Source: Paenibacillus sp. PAMC 26794 (GTDB taxonomy: Bacteria; Bacillota; Bacilli; Paenibacillales; Paenibacillaceae). Taken from it: a DNA stretch of 64,000 bases. The notes beneath the pieces were generated by a model. The model saw only the letters and a program-made list of their open reading frames with translations, was not told the origin of the DNA and made no database searches. This document shows positions 27,178 through 35,446 of the stretch, piece after piece; position 1 is the first letter of the stretch; every line of letters starts with the position of its first letter. The translations under genes were made by a program, and so were the position numbers. The stretch is taken from assembly GCF_000316035.1 (NCBI RefSeq), contig NZ_ANHX01000017.1, forward strand, positions 124,001 to 188,000, given 5' to 3'.

Positions 27178-28199
27178 TCATATTCCCTCCTTTGTCTTCG
27201 AGCCAAGAAGAGAAAATACGGCACACCAATGATAGAAAATATAATGGCAATCGGCGTTTCGAACGGTTTATTGATCAACCGTCCAGCCAAATCGGCCGAT
27301 ACGGTCAGCAACGCACCATATAACGCAGCTGCCGGAATAATGTATCGATAGTCGACACCTACCATATATCGCACAATATGCGGGGTAATCAGACCCACAA
27401 AACCAACCGGGCCAACCACAACAACAGCCAATCCAGTCAGCACAAGTACAATAATTGTCGCCAAAATCTTGACCAGTCCGCTACGAATGCCGAGTCCACT
27501 TGCCACATCATCTCCCAAACTGAGCAGTGTAACGGAAGGGGATAGCGCCAATGCCAGCAGTATACCACCAACAAAGAGCGGTGAGATAATCAGCAATTCA
27601 CCCCATTTGACACCCGCTGTACTACCCGCCGTCCAGAATGTCAATGCTCGGCCCAGGTTATAATTGATCGCCAAGTACTGACTGAGTGCGCCAAACAACA
27701 TTGAAATGGACAGACCTGCCAGCACAAGCCGCTGAGGCGTCATTCCACGATTGCCCAGTGACGCGGTAAAATAAGTCATACCGGTAGCGATCGCTGCTCC
27801 CAGACAAGCGAACAACATCATCTGCCAATACGAATAACCCGGCAAGAAGGCCAGGCAAAGTGCAATTGCAAATGCTGCCCCAGAGCTAATCCCCATGAGC
27901 CCGGAGTCGGCCAGCGGATTGCGCGTCGTCCCCTGCATGATAGCGCCACATACCGCAAGGCTGCACCCAACGATCAGATCAGCTACGGTACGCGGAAGAC
28001 GCATCGTTTGAATAATTTGATGTTCAGTGAGCATTGGATCAAATCGGAAAATAGCTTCCCATACCGTTGCTAACCTCATATCAGCGGCGCCAAACATAAT
28101 CGATGCCGCCGACATGAGAACCGTTAATCCAAGCCCTACTGCCATGTACATGGTGAAGTTCATCGCCCCACGGCGTTTTTGTTCAGGCTTGCTTTTCAT
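27174..28199 (-). CDS. Iron-siderophore ABC transporter permease (FecCD family)
   Basis: 341 residues with about nine to ten membrane helices, including IMFGAADMRLATVWEAIF, MRLPRTVADLIVGCSLAVCG, NPLADSGLMGISSGA and VVVVGPVGFVGLITPHIVRY. Same family as the downstream gene but clearly a distinct subunit. Lies 116 bases after the fused AraC/binding-protein gene and is expected to share its Fur-controlled transcript. Cytoplasmic membrane; imports ferric siderophore delivered by the lipoprotein part of the upstream product. Confidence 0.9.
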   Translation of the reverse strand: MKSKPEQKRRGAMNFTMYMAVGLGLTVLMSAASIMFGAADMRLATVWEAIFRFDPMLTEHQIIQTMRLPRTVADLIVGCSLAVCGAIMQGTTRNPLADSGLMGISSGAAFAIALCLAFLPGYSYWQMMLFACLGAAIATGMTYFTASLGNRGMTPQRLVLAGLSISMLFGALSQYLAINYNLGRALTFWTAGSTAGVKWGELLIISPLFVGGILLALALSPSVTLLSLGDDVASGLGIRSGLVKILATIIVLVLTGLAVVVVGPVGFVGLITPHIVRYMVGVDYRYIIPAAALYGALLTVSADLAGRLINKPFETPIAIIFSIIGVPYFLFLARRQRREYE

Positions 28200-28315
28200 C
28201 TCGTTTCCCTTTCATCACCTATTGACAATCCAAACGAATATGGATAAAAGCGTCCATAAATTCGACTGGTCATGTTTGAAAATTGGAGTTCTCAATTAAA
28301 ATTTCGTTCTAACTC

Positions 28316-30283
28316 TTATTTCGCTAATGCCAGCAATTGACTAACAATATAATCAATCAATGCACTGGAAGTCATTACGTCGGTGGACCAAGATAGCGAA
28401 GAATCCACCTTTACGATCCGATTATGTTGCACAGCAGGTATGGAATTCCACACTGCATTATCAGAAGCAACGTTTCCATCTCCTAAGAAGATCATATAAT
28501 CCCCAGAGTAAGCGGGTAATACTTCCATGGAGACATCGCCCCAATATTTATCTGCATCGATAATATCCGTTTGGACTTTTGAAGGTGCCTGCAATTGAAG
28601 TTCATCGTAAACAAGCTCACCAACGGCATGCTTGGCTCCAGCTATGTAGTTACTTTTATCACTGAATTCTCCAACCGTAATCGTCACATCTGATAGGCCC
28701 GCATTCTGAAAGGCTAGCTTTGATTCTTCGATTTTTCCGTTATAAGCATTCAAAACAGCCTTAGCCTCTTCCTGTTTGTTCAAAACATCGCTGATAAAAT
28801 GTATCCGCTCTTCTGTAGTCATATCACCATAGGGAACATAAATTGTGGGGGCGATTTTGGATAAATCATCATAAGACTCATCGCTCCATGCCAAAATGAT
28901 CAGATCAGGCTCAAGCGTCATGATATCTTCCGGCTCCATGGCTACTTTTATGGAGTCTGTAATCTGGTTAGCATATACAGGCTCCGTCTCGCCCCTTGCC
29001 GCTCTTGCTACACCTAAAGGAGTTACACCTAGTGCTACCACATCACCAACCAAATAATCGACTACAACTCGCTGAGGGTTGTTAGGTACCTCAACATCAC
29101 CCTTAACTGTGGATATCGTTCTGGTCTGCGAGACTGCTTCTGAAGCTTTTGTCTCCGACCCTTCCTGTTGTGTCGTCTGCTGTGTCTGCGCAGGTGTTGT
29201 ATTCGCCGTTCCCCCATTATTCGCTGGCGTCCCTGACGTACATGCCGTCAATAACAGCATCATGCTTATCGCCGCCGCCAAAATCATTTCTTTACTTCTT
29301 AATGTTCCAAACATCGTTGATTCCCCATCTCTATAAGACTTGACTAGACTCGCTAGTTCCCTCTCATCGTAAGGGAGATGAGAATCATTATCAATACCAT
29401 CAACCTGCATGGATAGTGCGTTTATTTTCCGATAATCACTTGGCGTCATCTTGTAATGCTTCTTAAACATGCGGAACAGGTTTTTCTCATCTGCGAAACC
29501 AGCTCCAGTTGCGATTTCTTTAACCGTTGCTTCTGTATTCTTCAAGTCATGACAGGCAGCTTCAATCCTTCTCTGAATGAGATACTCCTGTAAGTTCATC
29601 CCTTCACTTTTTTTGAACAACCGCGTCAATTGTCCACCACTGATCCCAAACATATCTGCAATTTGTTGAAACATAATGGGCTCCCTGTAATGTTTATCGA
29701 GATATATCTTGGCAGAACAGGCTGGATCTGGCTGGAGATACCGAATCTCACCACCCTCCAAATCCCTGTACACCTCATGAATCAATTGATATAGAAAACT
29801 TTTGGCCTGTAGCTGATCCATCGCTTTGCCACGTTTCCAGCCATTCATCATCCGTTGGAACCAATCGCGTAGCAAGATGGGATTACTTGGCGTATAACCA
29901 AACTGTTGAACAAATGGATTGACTTGCTCCAGTAATTGCTGCAGATGTTTCTTGAAAAAGAGAGGTGATTCTGCTCTATAAAACACCATAAAGGTCTTCA
30001 CATTCTCCCCTTTAGGCGTAATACTGAGCAGGCTCCCCTTCCCGCCGTGAACTAAACCGAAGCGTTCCATTGCAAATGTGGTTTCATTCAGTTGAATTTG
30101 CCCTTCTCCCCCATATGCATAGATAAACATGCTACTAGGCATTTTATATTGCTCCAACGGGTATTGTGACGCTACATTCTGAAAGCGTACATCTATTAAT
30201 GTAATAATCGAACGTGTCCATATACTGGCCATCATATCAATCATCTCCGGTGTAAATCCCTGTCTCGCTTCTTCCTCTTGCAT
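28316..30283 (-). CDS. Fusion of AraC-family regulator and ferric-siderophore-binding lipoprotein
   Basis: 655 residues with two parts in one frame. Residues ~1-290: N-terminal sensor, then an AraC helix-turn-helix pair (IADMFGISGGQLTRLFKKSE; VKEIATGAGFADEKNLFRMF, ending MTPSDYRK). Residues ~324-655: a lipoprotein signal (MILAAAISMMLLLTAC, lipobox Cys348), Ser/Thr/Gln linker, then a class III iron-binding domain (VEVPNNPQRVVVDYLVGDVV; MEPEDIMTLEPDLIILAW). The parts correspond to B. subtilis Btr and FeuA, which are separate proteins. An internal ATG at 29314 and an internal Fur-type promoter (29366-29394) suggest the lipoprotein can also be made alone. Start ATG has GAGGAG 9 bases upstream. 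A full-length product would put the regulator in the cytoplasm and the binder outside unless cleaved. Confidence 0.85.
   Translation of the reverse strand: MQEEEARQGFTPEMIDMMASIWTRSIITLIDVRFQNVASQYPLEQYKMPSSMFIYAYGGEGQIQLNETTFAMERFGLVHGGKGSLLSITPKGENVKTFMVFYRAESPLFFKKHLQQLLEQVNPFVQQFGYTPSNPILLRDWFQRMMNGWKRGKAMDQLQAKSFLYQLIHEVYRDLEGGEIRYLQPDPACSAKIYLDKHYREPIMFQQIADMFGISGGQLTRLFKKSEGMNLQEYLIQRRIEAACHDLKNTEATVKEIATGAGFADEKNLFRMFKKHYKMTPSDYRKINALSMQVDGIDNDSHLPYDERELASLVKSYRDGESTMFGTLRSKEMILAAAISMMLLLTACTSGTPANNGGTANTTPAQTQQTTQQEGSETKASEAVSQTRTISTVKGDVEVPNNPQRVVVDYLVGDVVALGVTPLGVARAARGETEPVYANQITDSIKVAMEPEDIMTLEPDLIILAWSDESYDDLSKIAPTIYVPYGDMTTEERIHFISDVLNKQEEAKAVLNAYNGKIEESKLAFQNAGLSDVTITVGEFSDKSNYIAGAKHAVGELVYDELQLQAPSKVQTDIIDADKYWGDVSMEVLPAYSGDYMIFLGDGNVASDNAVWNSIPAVQHNRIVKVDSSLSWSTDVMTSSALIDYIVSQLLALAK
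29366..29394 (-). promoter_or_regulatory. Internal Fur-box promoter inside the AraC/lipoprotein fusion gene
   Basis: On the minus strand TTGATA (29394-29389) and TACGAT (29371-29366) are 17 bases apart, a plausible sigma-A promoter. Overlapping it, TGAGAATCATTATCA (29379-29393) matches the 7-1-7 Fur box TGATAATnATTATCA at 13 of 14 defined positions. The internal ATG at 29314 follows 52 bases after the -10 box with a weak GGGGA site. Confidence 0.6.
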
Positions 30284-30334
30284 CTATCCGCGCTCCTCAT
30301 TTCACTTTTTCCCATGTATACATCACTCGTTAAT

Positions 30335-30355
30335 TGATATTGATTATCAATATCA
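30335..30355. promoter_or_regulatory. Fur box upstream of the iron-uptake operon
   Basis: A 21-bp palindrome with arms TGATATTGAT and ATCAATATCA around one base; contains overlapping 7-1-7 Fur half-site arrays. Located 52 bases upstream of the operon's first ATG. Confidence 0.85.
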
Positions 30356-30463
30356 TATTTCGTCAGGTAAGTATATCATCATTAAGTGATATTGGGGAGC
30401 AGACAGTGGACGTTATGCTTTTCATCCGCTTTCGTAAAAAACTAAAAAGGAACACCTGAGAGT

Positions 30464-30502
30464 ACAAAAAGAAGCCTGATCCATATGGATCAGGCTTCTT
30501 CA
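30464..30502 (-). terminator. Terminator after yidC
   Basis: Perfect 14-bp stem AAGAAGCCTGATCC / GGATCAGGCTTCTT, loop ATAT, followed on the minus strand by a T run. About 70 bases past the stop. Confidence 0.92.
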
Positions 30503-30570
30503 ATATGTTTTTTGTATTCAACAAGTTTACGTAGTCACCATGTTTCCCTTGTCACCTGCGACCGAATATA

Positions 30571-31458
30571 TTACGACTTTACAGGTTTACGAGTAGATTT
30601 CGATGAACTAGATTTTTTATTCTTTTTCTGACTCACTTCCACAACCACAGGCTCCTGCGGGTGTTCCACCGGGTACATTTTACGGAACAATAACGTCTGT
30701 AGTACCAGGAACGAACCCCCAACCGTCCAATAGAGCGGCATGGCTGCCGGGGCTGTAAGAGAAAAGAATGCCATCATCAATGGGGAGAGATATCCCATGA
30801 TGGCGAACTGTTTTCGCTGCTCAGGCGCCATATTGGCTTGTGATACCTTGGCTTGAATCAGATATATGACCGCGACCACCACAGCGAGTACGTAGTCCGG
30901 CGCTCCCAGTTTGAACCACAGGAACGAGTGGGAGGACAACTCCGGTGTAAGTCGGATGGCTGTGTAAATACCTGAAAGTATAGGCAACTGAATGAGCATC
31001 GGCAAGCAACCAATGTTCAGCGGATTGAACTTATGTTTCTTGTATAGCTCCATCGTTTCCTGAGACAGCTTTTGCTTATCAGCAGGATCATTTTTGCCTT
31101 CATATTTTTTCTTGAGCGCATCCATCTCGGGTTTCATAGCGTTCATAATGACTCGTGTTGCCTGCTGGGACTTGGCTTGACGCATCATCAATGGCAACAG
31201 CGCTAAACGAATGACCAGCGTAATCACGATAATCGCGACCCCATAGCTTCCGTTAAATATAGTCGCAATATGCTGAATCAGATACGACAGTGGAAATACA
31301 ATGTAGTGATTAAAAAATCCCGGTGTTGATGAAGTAATCTCCGACACGTTGTTACTGCATCCGGCAAGCAGCATGACTGCAAACAAAATGGTAATCAGGC
31401 CATAGATCCGTCCCTTGCCCGAAGTAAAAGTGAATCCCTTGTTAGTCTTATGTTCCAT
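30571..31458 (-). CDS. yidC: YidC/Oxa1-family membrane protein insertase
   Basis: 295 residues. Lipoprotein signal with lipobox LLAGC near residue 33, then five predicted helices. Family marks: FNGSYGVAIIVITLVIRLALLPLMMRQ, with the conserved hydrophilic-groove Arg (VIRLALLP), a charged cytoplasmic hairpin (KKYEGKNDPADKQKLSQETM), PLNIGCLPMLIQLPILSGIY, and a basic C-terminal tail (KKNKKSSSSKSTRK) that can contact ribosomes. Inserts membrane proteins with or without Sec. ATG 31458 has GAGGAGG upstream, part of which is buried in a hairpin (31467-31502). The preceding short ORF resembles a MifM-type leader, so this is probably the inducible YidC2-like paralogue. Confidence 0.92.
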   Translation of the reverse strand: MEHKTNKGFTFTSGKGRIYGLITILFAVMLLAGCSNNVSEITSSTPGFFNHYIVFPLSYLIQHIATIFNGSYGVAIIVITLVIRLALLPLMMRQAKSQQATRVIMNAMKPEMDALKKKYEGKNDPADKQKLSQETMELYKKHKFNPLNIGCLPMLIQLPILSGIYTAIRLTPELSSHSFLWFKLGAPDYVLAVVVAVIYLIQAKVSQANMAPEQRKQFAIMGYLSPLMMAFFSLTAPAAMPLYWTVGGSFLVLQTLLFRKMYPVEHPQEPVVVEVSQKKNKKSSSSKSTRKPVKS

Positions 31459-31745
31459 ATATATCCTCCTCGTTGATTTGTTGACCAATCGTTCAACGAG
31501 GAATGACAATCTGGTTCATCTTCATCGGGCGCTTCTCTTCGTCTAATCATGCGGCTCCAGTCTTCCTGTCTATGCTGTCTGTCCAAACACAGGGCGGGAA
31601 GTACAGGTTCAAGTCCACCACCGGCGCCACCTTCCATCCAGTACTCTGTCATGCCACAGTGAAGATGGGCAATATAGGCATAACTGACGGTGAAGATGAG
31701 TCCAATCGAGAATAAATATGGTAATAACTCCTGCAGTTCAAACAA
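31395..31745 (-). CDS. Candidate MifM-like regulatory leader peptide upstream of yidC
   Basis: 116 residues from a TTG with AAAGGGGGTG 6 bases upstream. One N-terminal membrane segment (~7-27, LLPYLFSIGLIFTVSYAYIA), a Gly-rich stretch, then a possible arrest region: DWSRMIRRREAPDEDEPD with Trp63, Ile67, an Arg cluster and acidic residues 74-79. MifM of B. subtilis has the same layout: an N-terminal helix, then an Arg/Ile/Trp segment about a dozen residues before an acidic stall cluster. The yidC Shine-Dalgarno hairpin starts 24 bases beyond the first acidic codon. Unlike mifM, this frame runs 64 bases into yidC before its stop. Arrest is inferred, not shown; it could instead be an ordinary small membrane protein. 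Confidence 0.6.
   Translation of the reverse strand: MFELQELLPYLFSIGLIFTVSYAYIAHLHCGMTEYWMEGGAGGGLEPVLPALCLDRQHRQEDWSRMIRRREAPDEDEPDCHSSLNDWSTNQRGGYIWNIRLTRDSLLLRARDGSMA
31467..31502 (-). promoter_or_regulatory. Hairpin covering the yidC Shine-Dalgarno
   Basis: TCCTCGTTGA and TCAACGAGGA (minus strand) form a perfect 10-bp stem with a 16-base loop. Four of the six bases of the yidC AGGAGG are in the 3' arm. The 5' arm lies inside the leader ORF, right after its acidic codons, so a ribosome stalled there could open it. Confidence 0.65.
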
Positions 31746-31777
31746 GGGATTCACCCCCTTTATAGGTTAGTTTTTAT

Positions 31778-31786
31778 ATTATAACA
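31778..31786 (-). promoter_or_regulatory. Extended -10 promoter of the leader-yidC transcript
   Basis: Minus-strand TGTTATAAT is a perfect -10 with the TG extension; no good -35 was found. Predicted transcript start is about 26 bases before the leader TTG. Confidence 0.5.
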
Positions 31787-31837
31787 CTTACATATTGTTT
31801 TTGCATAAATCTGTACGTGAAAACAACTACTATTCAG

Positions 31838-33457
31838 CTATTCCGTTCTCAATTTAGACAACTCTTGTTCAGCTCGGTGTCTTGCCACGTTATAAGAAGG
31901 CCATGAACGATCTGATGAATTCTCGTCCAAGTAGGCTTGACGTTCCAGCATTTCCCTTTTGAGATCCGGGTAATCCTCCTGAGCAAACTCTCGAAGTAAC
32001 GGAACTGCATCTGCCGACAGACTTGCCAGATAGGTTACATCAATATTGCCAGTCTGATGATAACGTTCAATATTCAGCTCGGCAATCCGTTTATCCATGC
32101 CCACATAGTTGACAGCAACATATGCAGTGAGCGCAAGCACAATATACCAGCGGATCAGCGGTATTGATGTGTACCGTATACGAAGGCCAGCAATCAGCAA
32201 CAGGAGTGCGAGGAAGATCATGAATGCGTGTACCAGGAAGCGGATGTACGTATATCCATATGCCTGCTCATACAGATTTAGGCGCATAAACGCGGAATAC
32301 AACATAATTGCTGAACAACTGACCAGAATCAGGAGAAGTACCTGATGCACGATGGAACCCGCTTTGCCACTCGCACGGGTATACTGCAAAGCAACAATAA
32401 GAATAAAGAAGTTAATACCTGTGACGAGAATTAACTCTGCGAATCCACTTCTCGCATAGTCTGCGTAAGACAGATCTACCGGAAGATGCCCCTCTCCTGC
32501 ACCAAACAGATACGAAAACTGTACAAGTACAAACAAAACGTACACACAGTTAATGACAATCAGCATCGTCCCCACAATGATGGGGTCCAATCTGAATGGT
32601 TCCCGCTGAACCGGAGTGCGTTCGGGCTCGGGTGTAATCTTATTGGTAACCTGACCTTCAGTGGCCGGGCCCACAGGAGAGAATATATAGGTGTGATCAC
32701 GCTTATCAAGCGTGGATGCTGCTCCATTTTTCCAATGTGCGTTCGCTCTCTTCTCTGCCTCATATTGCATTGGCTGTACAAATCCCCATACATAACCGAA
32801 CAGCAATACACCTGCGATGACAATCCAGATGATTCTCGGTATCCCTGGAGTAAAAGCCAATTGATTCAGCCACTCCGGAAAACCGGCTAAATACTGATCA
32901 AAGACCCCGTCAGCAGAGGACAGTAATGCAACGACTACAATGAGGATCGGCAAGGACGCCACAAGACCAATGAGTACTTTGAAAACAACTGTTTTCTGGG
33001 ATTTGCCCATGCCACGCCCGCCTGCTCTCACAGCAATAGCAGCAACAGTCCCCCAATGACGTATGGCTTGAGGTAGCAAGTGGTCAATAGCCGTACCAAT
33101 CAAGCCAATCTCCCACCACTGCTTCTGTTTTCTGCCCATCAGATACGTCATATGTAAGATAACTACGCCAGGTATGACCAGAAAATTAAGAACATACAGC
33201 AGTTCATTGTCGTATAACAGAAACGTTAGCGACAACAATAGCACTACAGCCGCTACAAAAGCATCAATAAACTTGAAAGACCTCATGCGATCCCTTGCAA
33301 ACAGATACATGAACACATAAAAGAGAATTACAAAGATAGGATACGATACGCCAATCTCATTACCATAGAATAAATACTGGTGAATGATCGCCAGCATCCA
33401 TGCAGACAGTAGCGTGATTAGAGCGCGTTGCGGTGAAGCCATTATTTTATCAATCAT
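31838..33457 (-). CDS. DUF4173 multi-pass membrane protein
   Basis: 539 residues with roughly 11-12 hydrophobic helices. The region LSYADYARSGFAELILVTGI after an extracytoplasmic GEGHLPVD is characteristic of the DUF4173 family. A hydrophilic cytoplasmic loop (~residues 225-275) separates two halves; the C-terminus is a soluble helical tail ending ARHRAEQELSKLRTE. Function unknown in the family. ATG 33457 chosen for GGAGG 8 bases upstream. Divergent from the SgrR-like regulator, with 134 bases between the two starts. Confidence 0.82.
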   Translation of the reverse strand: MIDKIMASPQRALITLLSAWMLAIIHQYLFYGNEIGVSYPIFVILFYVFMYLFARDRMRSFKFIDAFVAAVVLLLSLTFLLYDNELLYVLNFLVIPGVVILHMTYLMGRKQKQWWEIGLIGTAIDHLLPQAIRHWGTVAAIAVRAGGRGMGKSQKTVVFKVLIGLVASLPILIVVVALLSSADGVFDQYLAGFPEWLNQLAFTPGIPRIIWIVIAGVLLFGYVWGFVQPMQYEAEKRANAHWKNGAASTLDKRDHTYIFSPVGPATEGQVTNKITPEPERTPVQREPFRLDPIIVGTMLIVINCVYVLFVLVQFSYLFGAGEGHLPVDLSYADYARSGFAELILVTGINFFILIVALQYTRASGKAGSIVHQVLLLILVSCSAIMLYSAFMRLNLYEQAYGYTYIRFLVHAFMIFLALLLLIAGLRIRYTSIPLIRWYIVLALTAYVAVNYVGMDKRIAELNIERYHQTGNIDVTYLASLSADAVPLLREFAQEDYPDLKREMLERQAYLDENSSDRSWPSYNVARHRAEQELSKLRTE

Positions 33458-33591
33458 GGGAAAAACCTCCATTAACCTTTCTATGCTATATTCTAGATGA
33501 TAAAATAGGAATATAAATAGAAATTAAAATTGACAAAACTTCTTATTTTAGAGGAATACGTCAGAGTTCACCTCCAGGAGGGAATCAACAC

Positions 33592-35403
33592 TTGAAATTA
33601 CATCAGCAATATCTGCTGTTGCATCGCCATTACGGCCACCACACAGAACATGAACTTACACTCGCCGATCTCGCTGATTTGCTAAATTGTACACACCGCA
33701 ATACGTTAACGATTGTCAAAAAGATGGTTGCCCATGATTGGATTCGTTGGGTTTCCCAGCGTGGCCGGGGTCGGCGTTCTTCACTGACTTTGCTTGTTCC
33801 GGCTGATCAAATCGCCGCAGAATATATGATGCAGGCCATGAATCGTCGGGAGTTACAGGAAGCTGCCGAGCAGGTGAGCGCATTCTCCAGTTCAACAATC
33901 ATGCAGGATCATCTAAACCAGTGGTTGCTAGGGTATTCAGGACATCATACGGAAGCCGGCACCAATAATGAGCAGATTGATACGCTTCGGTTGCCCCTGC
34001 GCCAACAGCTTCATGCGCTTGATCCGCTGTACATTAATCTATTAGCTGAATCCTTTGTTACCAGCCATGTCTTTGACGGGTTGGTTCAGCGGGGTGAACA
34101 GGGAGAGATCCTCCCATGTCTCGCTCATACCTGGGATGTCAGTGCAGACCGAAAGACCTGGATCTTTTATCTGCGAAAAGGGATTACATTTCACGATGGT
34201 CAGTTGTTGACAGCTCATGATATTGTTCATACGTTTGAACGACTGCAATCTACAGATCGCCGGACACTGTACCGTGATGTAAGTAAACAGATTCTATCTA
34301 TCGAAGCGGTCGATTCCTTAACCGTGTGTTTCCAGCTTAATGATCCTCATGAATTGTTTTTGTCCTTCCTGACAACAAGTCGTGCGGCGATTGTACCCTC
34401 ACCAGGAACAAACGAACATAAGATGAAGCATTCCGGTGATGTGCATGGGATGAAAAAACCTGTTGGGACGGGACCGTTCAAGGTCACCGCCTGGGATGAT
34501 CACTTGTGCAGACTTGAAGCCTTTTCATCGTATTTTCAGGGTAGAGCACATATGGACCGGGTAGATATCCTGCAGATTCCGTGGAGTGCCTCGGCAAAAA
34601 TGGACGATAGCCAAGATATCGAAACTCCGTTCTTTCATCTTGTTCATAATCCGTCTTCGTCTGCGGGTGCAGACTGGACACAGATTAGTGCAGGTGTAAT
34701 GGTTCATAAATTACTCACGTGTAATACACAAAAAACCGGACCGTTAAACGATCCGGAAGTAAGAGCACACCTTCAGTCATGCCTTGCTGGAATGTATAGA
34801 GATGACGGACATGCAGATGACTCTGAAGTCATGGAGACTGATTTTAGTGCGGTGAATACCGGGATGGTTGACCCGGAGGGATTAAGAGATATTACTAAAC
34901 GACTTACTTCGTATACTCCCATCTCACTGCAAATTGCGACCATCCCACAGTATCGCAGGGATGCCCAACATCTGGCGTCCATACTGGAGCTGTGCGGTTT
35001 CTCCTGTACCGTCCGTACTGCTACGATGGAGCAGTTCAAAGGAAACTTGAGGTTGGAATCTGATCTGATTCTCTTCTCTCTCATTCGGGACAGGGACGAA
35101 GAACTGCGCAGGTATGATCTTTACTCCACGTTGTCTGAGCATCTGGAAGATTCTACTCGTATAACGATCCATGAGATCTTGCAAACCATCGTCGCCTCTC
35201 CCATCGCTGCGGATCGAACTCGTGAATTAGACCGCATTGAGCAATTTTTGGTTGATCAGAATTTACTGTTCCATTTATCCGAAAAACCAGTAGAAACCGC
35301 TTATCTGCCTTCAGTACGTGGTCTATCTTTCAACAGCCAGGGCTGGGTAAACCTGCGTCATATCTGGTTTCCTTCTGACGCACGAGGACATCAGTCTGAT
35401 TAA
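33592..35403 (+). CDS. SgrR-like regulator: winged helix fused to an oligopeptide-binding-type domain
   Basis: 603 residues. Residues ~1-110 are an SgrR-type winged helix (ELTLADLADLLNCTHRNTLT, IRWVSQRGRGRRSSLTLLVP). The remainder resembles an extracytoplasmic solute-binding family 5 domain without signal peptide: LAHTWDVSADRKTWIFYLRK, GITFHDGQLLTAHDIVHTFE and KPVGTGPFKVTAWD. SgrR proteins sense sugar-phosphate or related stress and often sit beside a transporter they control; here the divergent neighbour is a DUF4173 membrane protein. TTG start with AGGAGG 10 bases upstream. The ligand is unknown. Confidence 0.88.
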   Translation: MKLHQQYLLLHRHYGHHTEHELTLADLADLLNCTHRNTLTIVKKMVAHDWIRWVSQRGRGRRSSLTLLVPADQIAAEYMMQAMNRRELQEAAEQVSAFSSSTIMQDHLNQWLLGYSGHHTEAGTNNEQIDTLRLPLRQQLHALDPLYINLLAESFVTSHVFDGLVQRGEQGEILPCLAHTWDVSADRKTWIFYLRKGITFHDGQLLTAHDIVHTFERLQSTDRRTLYRDVSKQILSIEAVDSLTVCFQLNDPHELFLSFLTTSRAAIVPSPGTNEHKMKHSGDVHGMKKPVGTGPFKVTAWDDHLCRLEAFSSYFQGRAHMDRVDILQIPWSASAKMDDSQDIETPFFHLVHNPSSSAGADWTQISAGVMVHKLLTCNTQKTGPLNDPEVRAHLQSCLAGMYRDDGHADDSEVMETDFSAVNTGMVDPEGLRDITKRLTSYTPISLQIATIPQYRRDAQHLASILELCGFSCTVRTATMEQFKGNLRLESDLILFSLIRDRDEELRRYDLYSTLSEHLEDSTRITIHEILQTIVASPIAADRTRELDRIEQFLVDQNLLFHLSEKPVETAYLPSVRGLSFNSQGWVNLRHIWFPSDARGHQSD

Positions 35404-35446
35404 ACATCGTATTATATGACTTATACCATCCGATCACGTATCTTTT

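Noticed and set aside
31503..31715. Plus-strand ORF opposite the yidC leader
   Set aside because: No ribosome site and explained as the mirror of the leader ORF.
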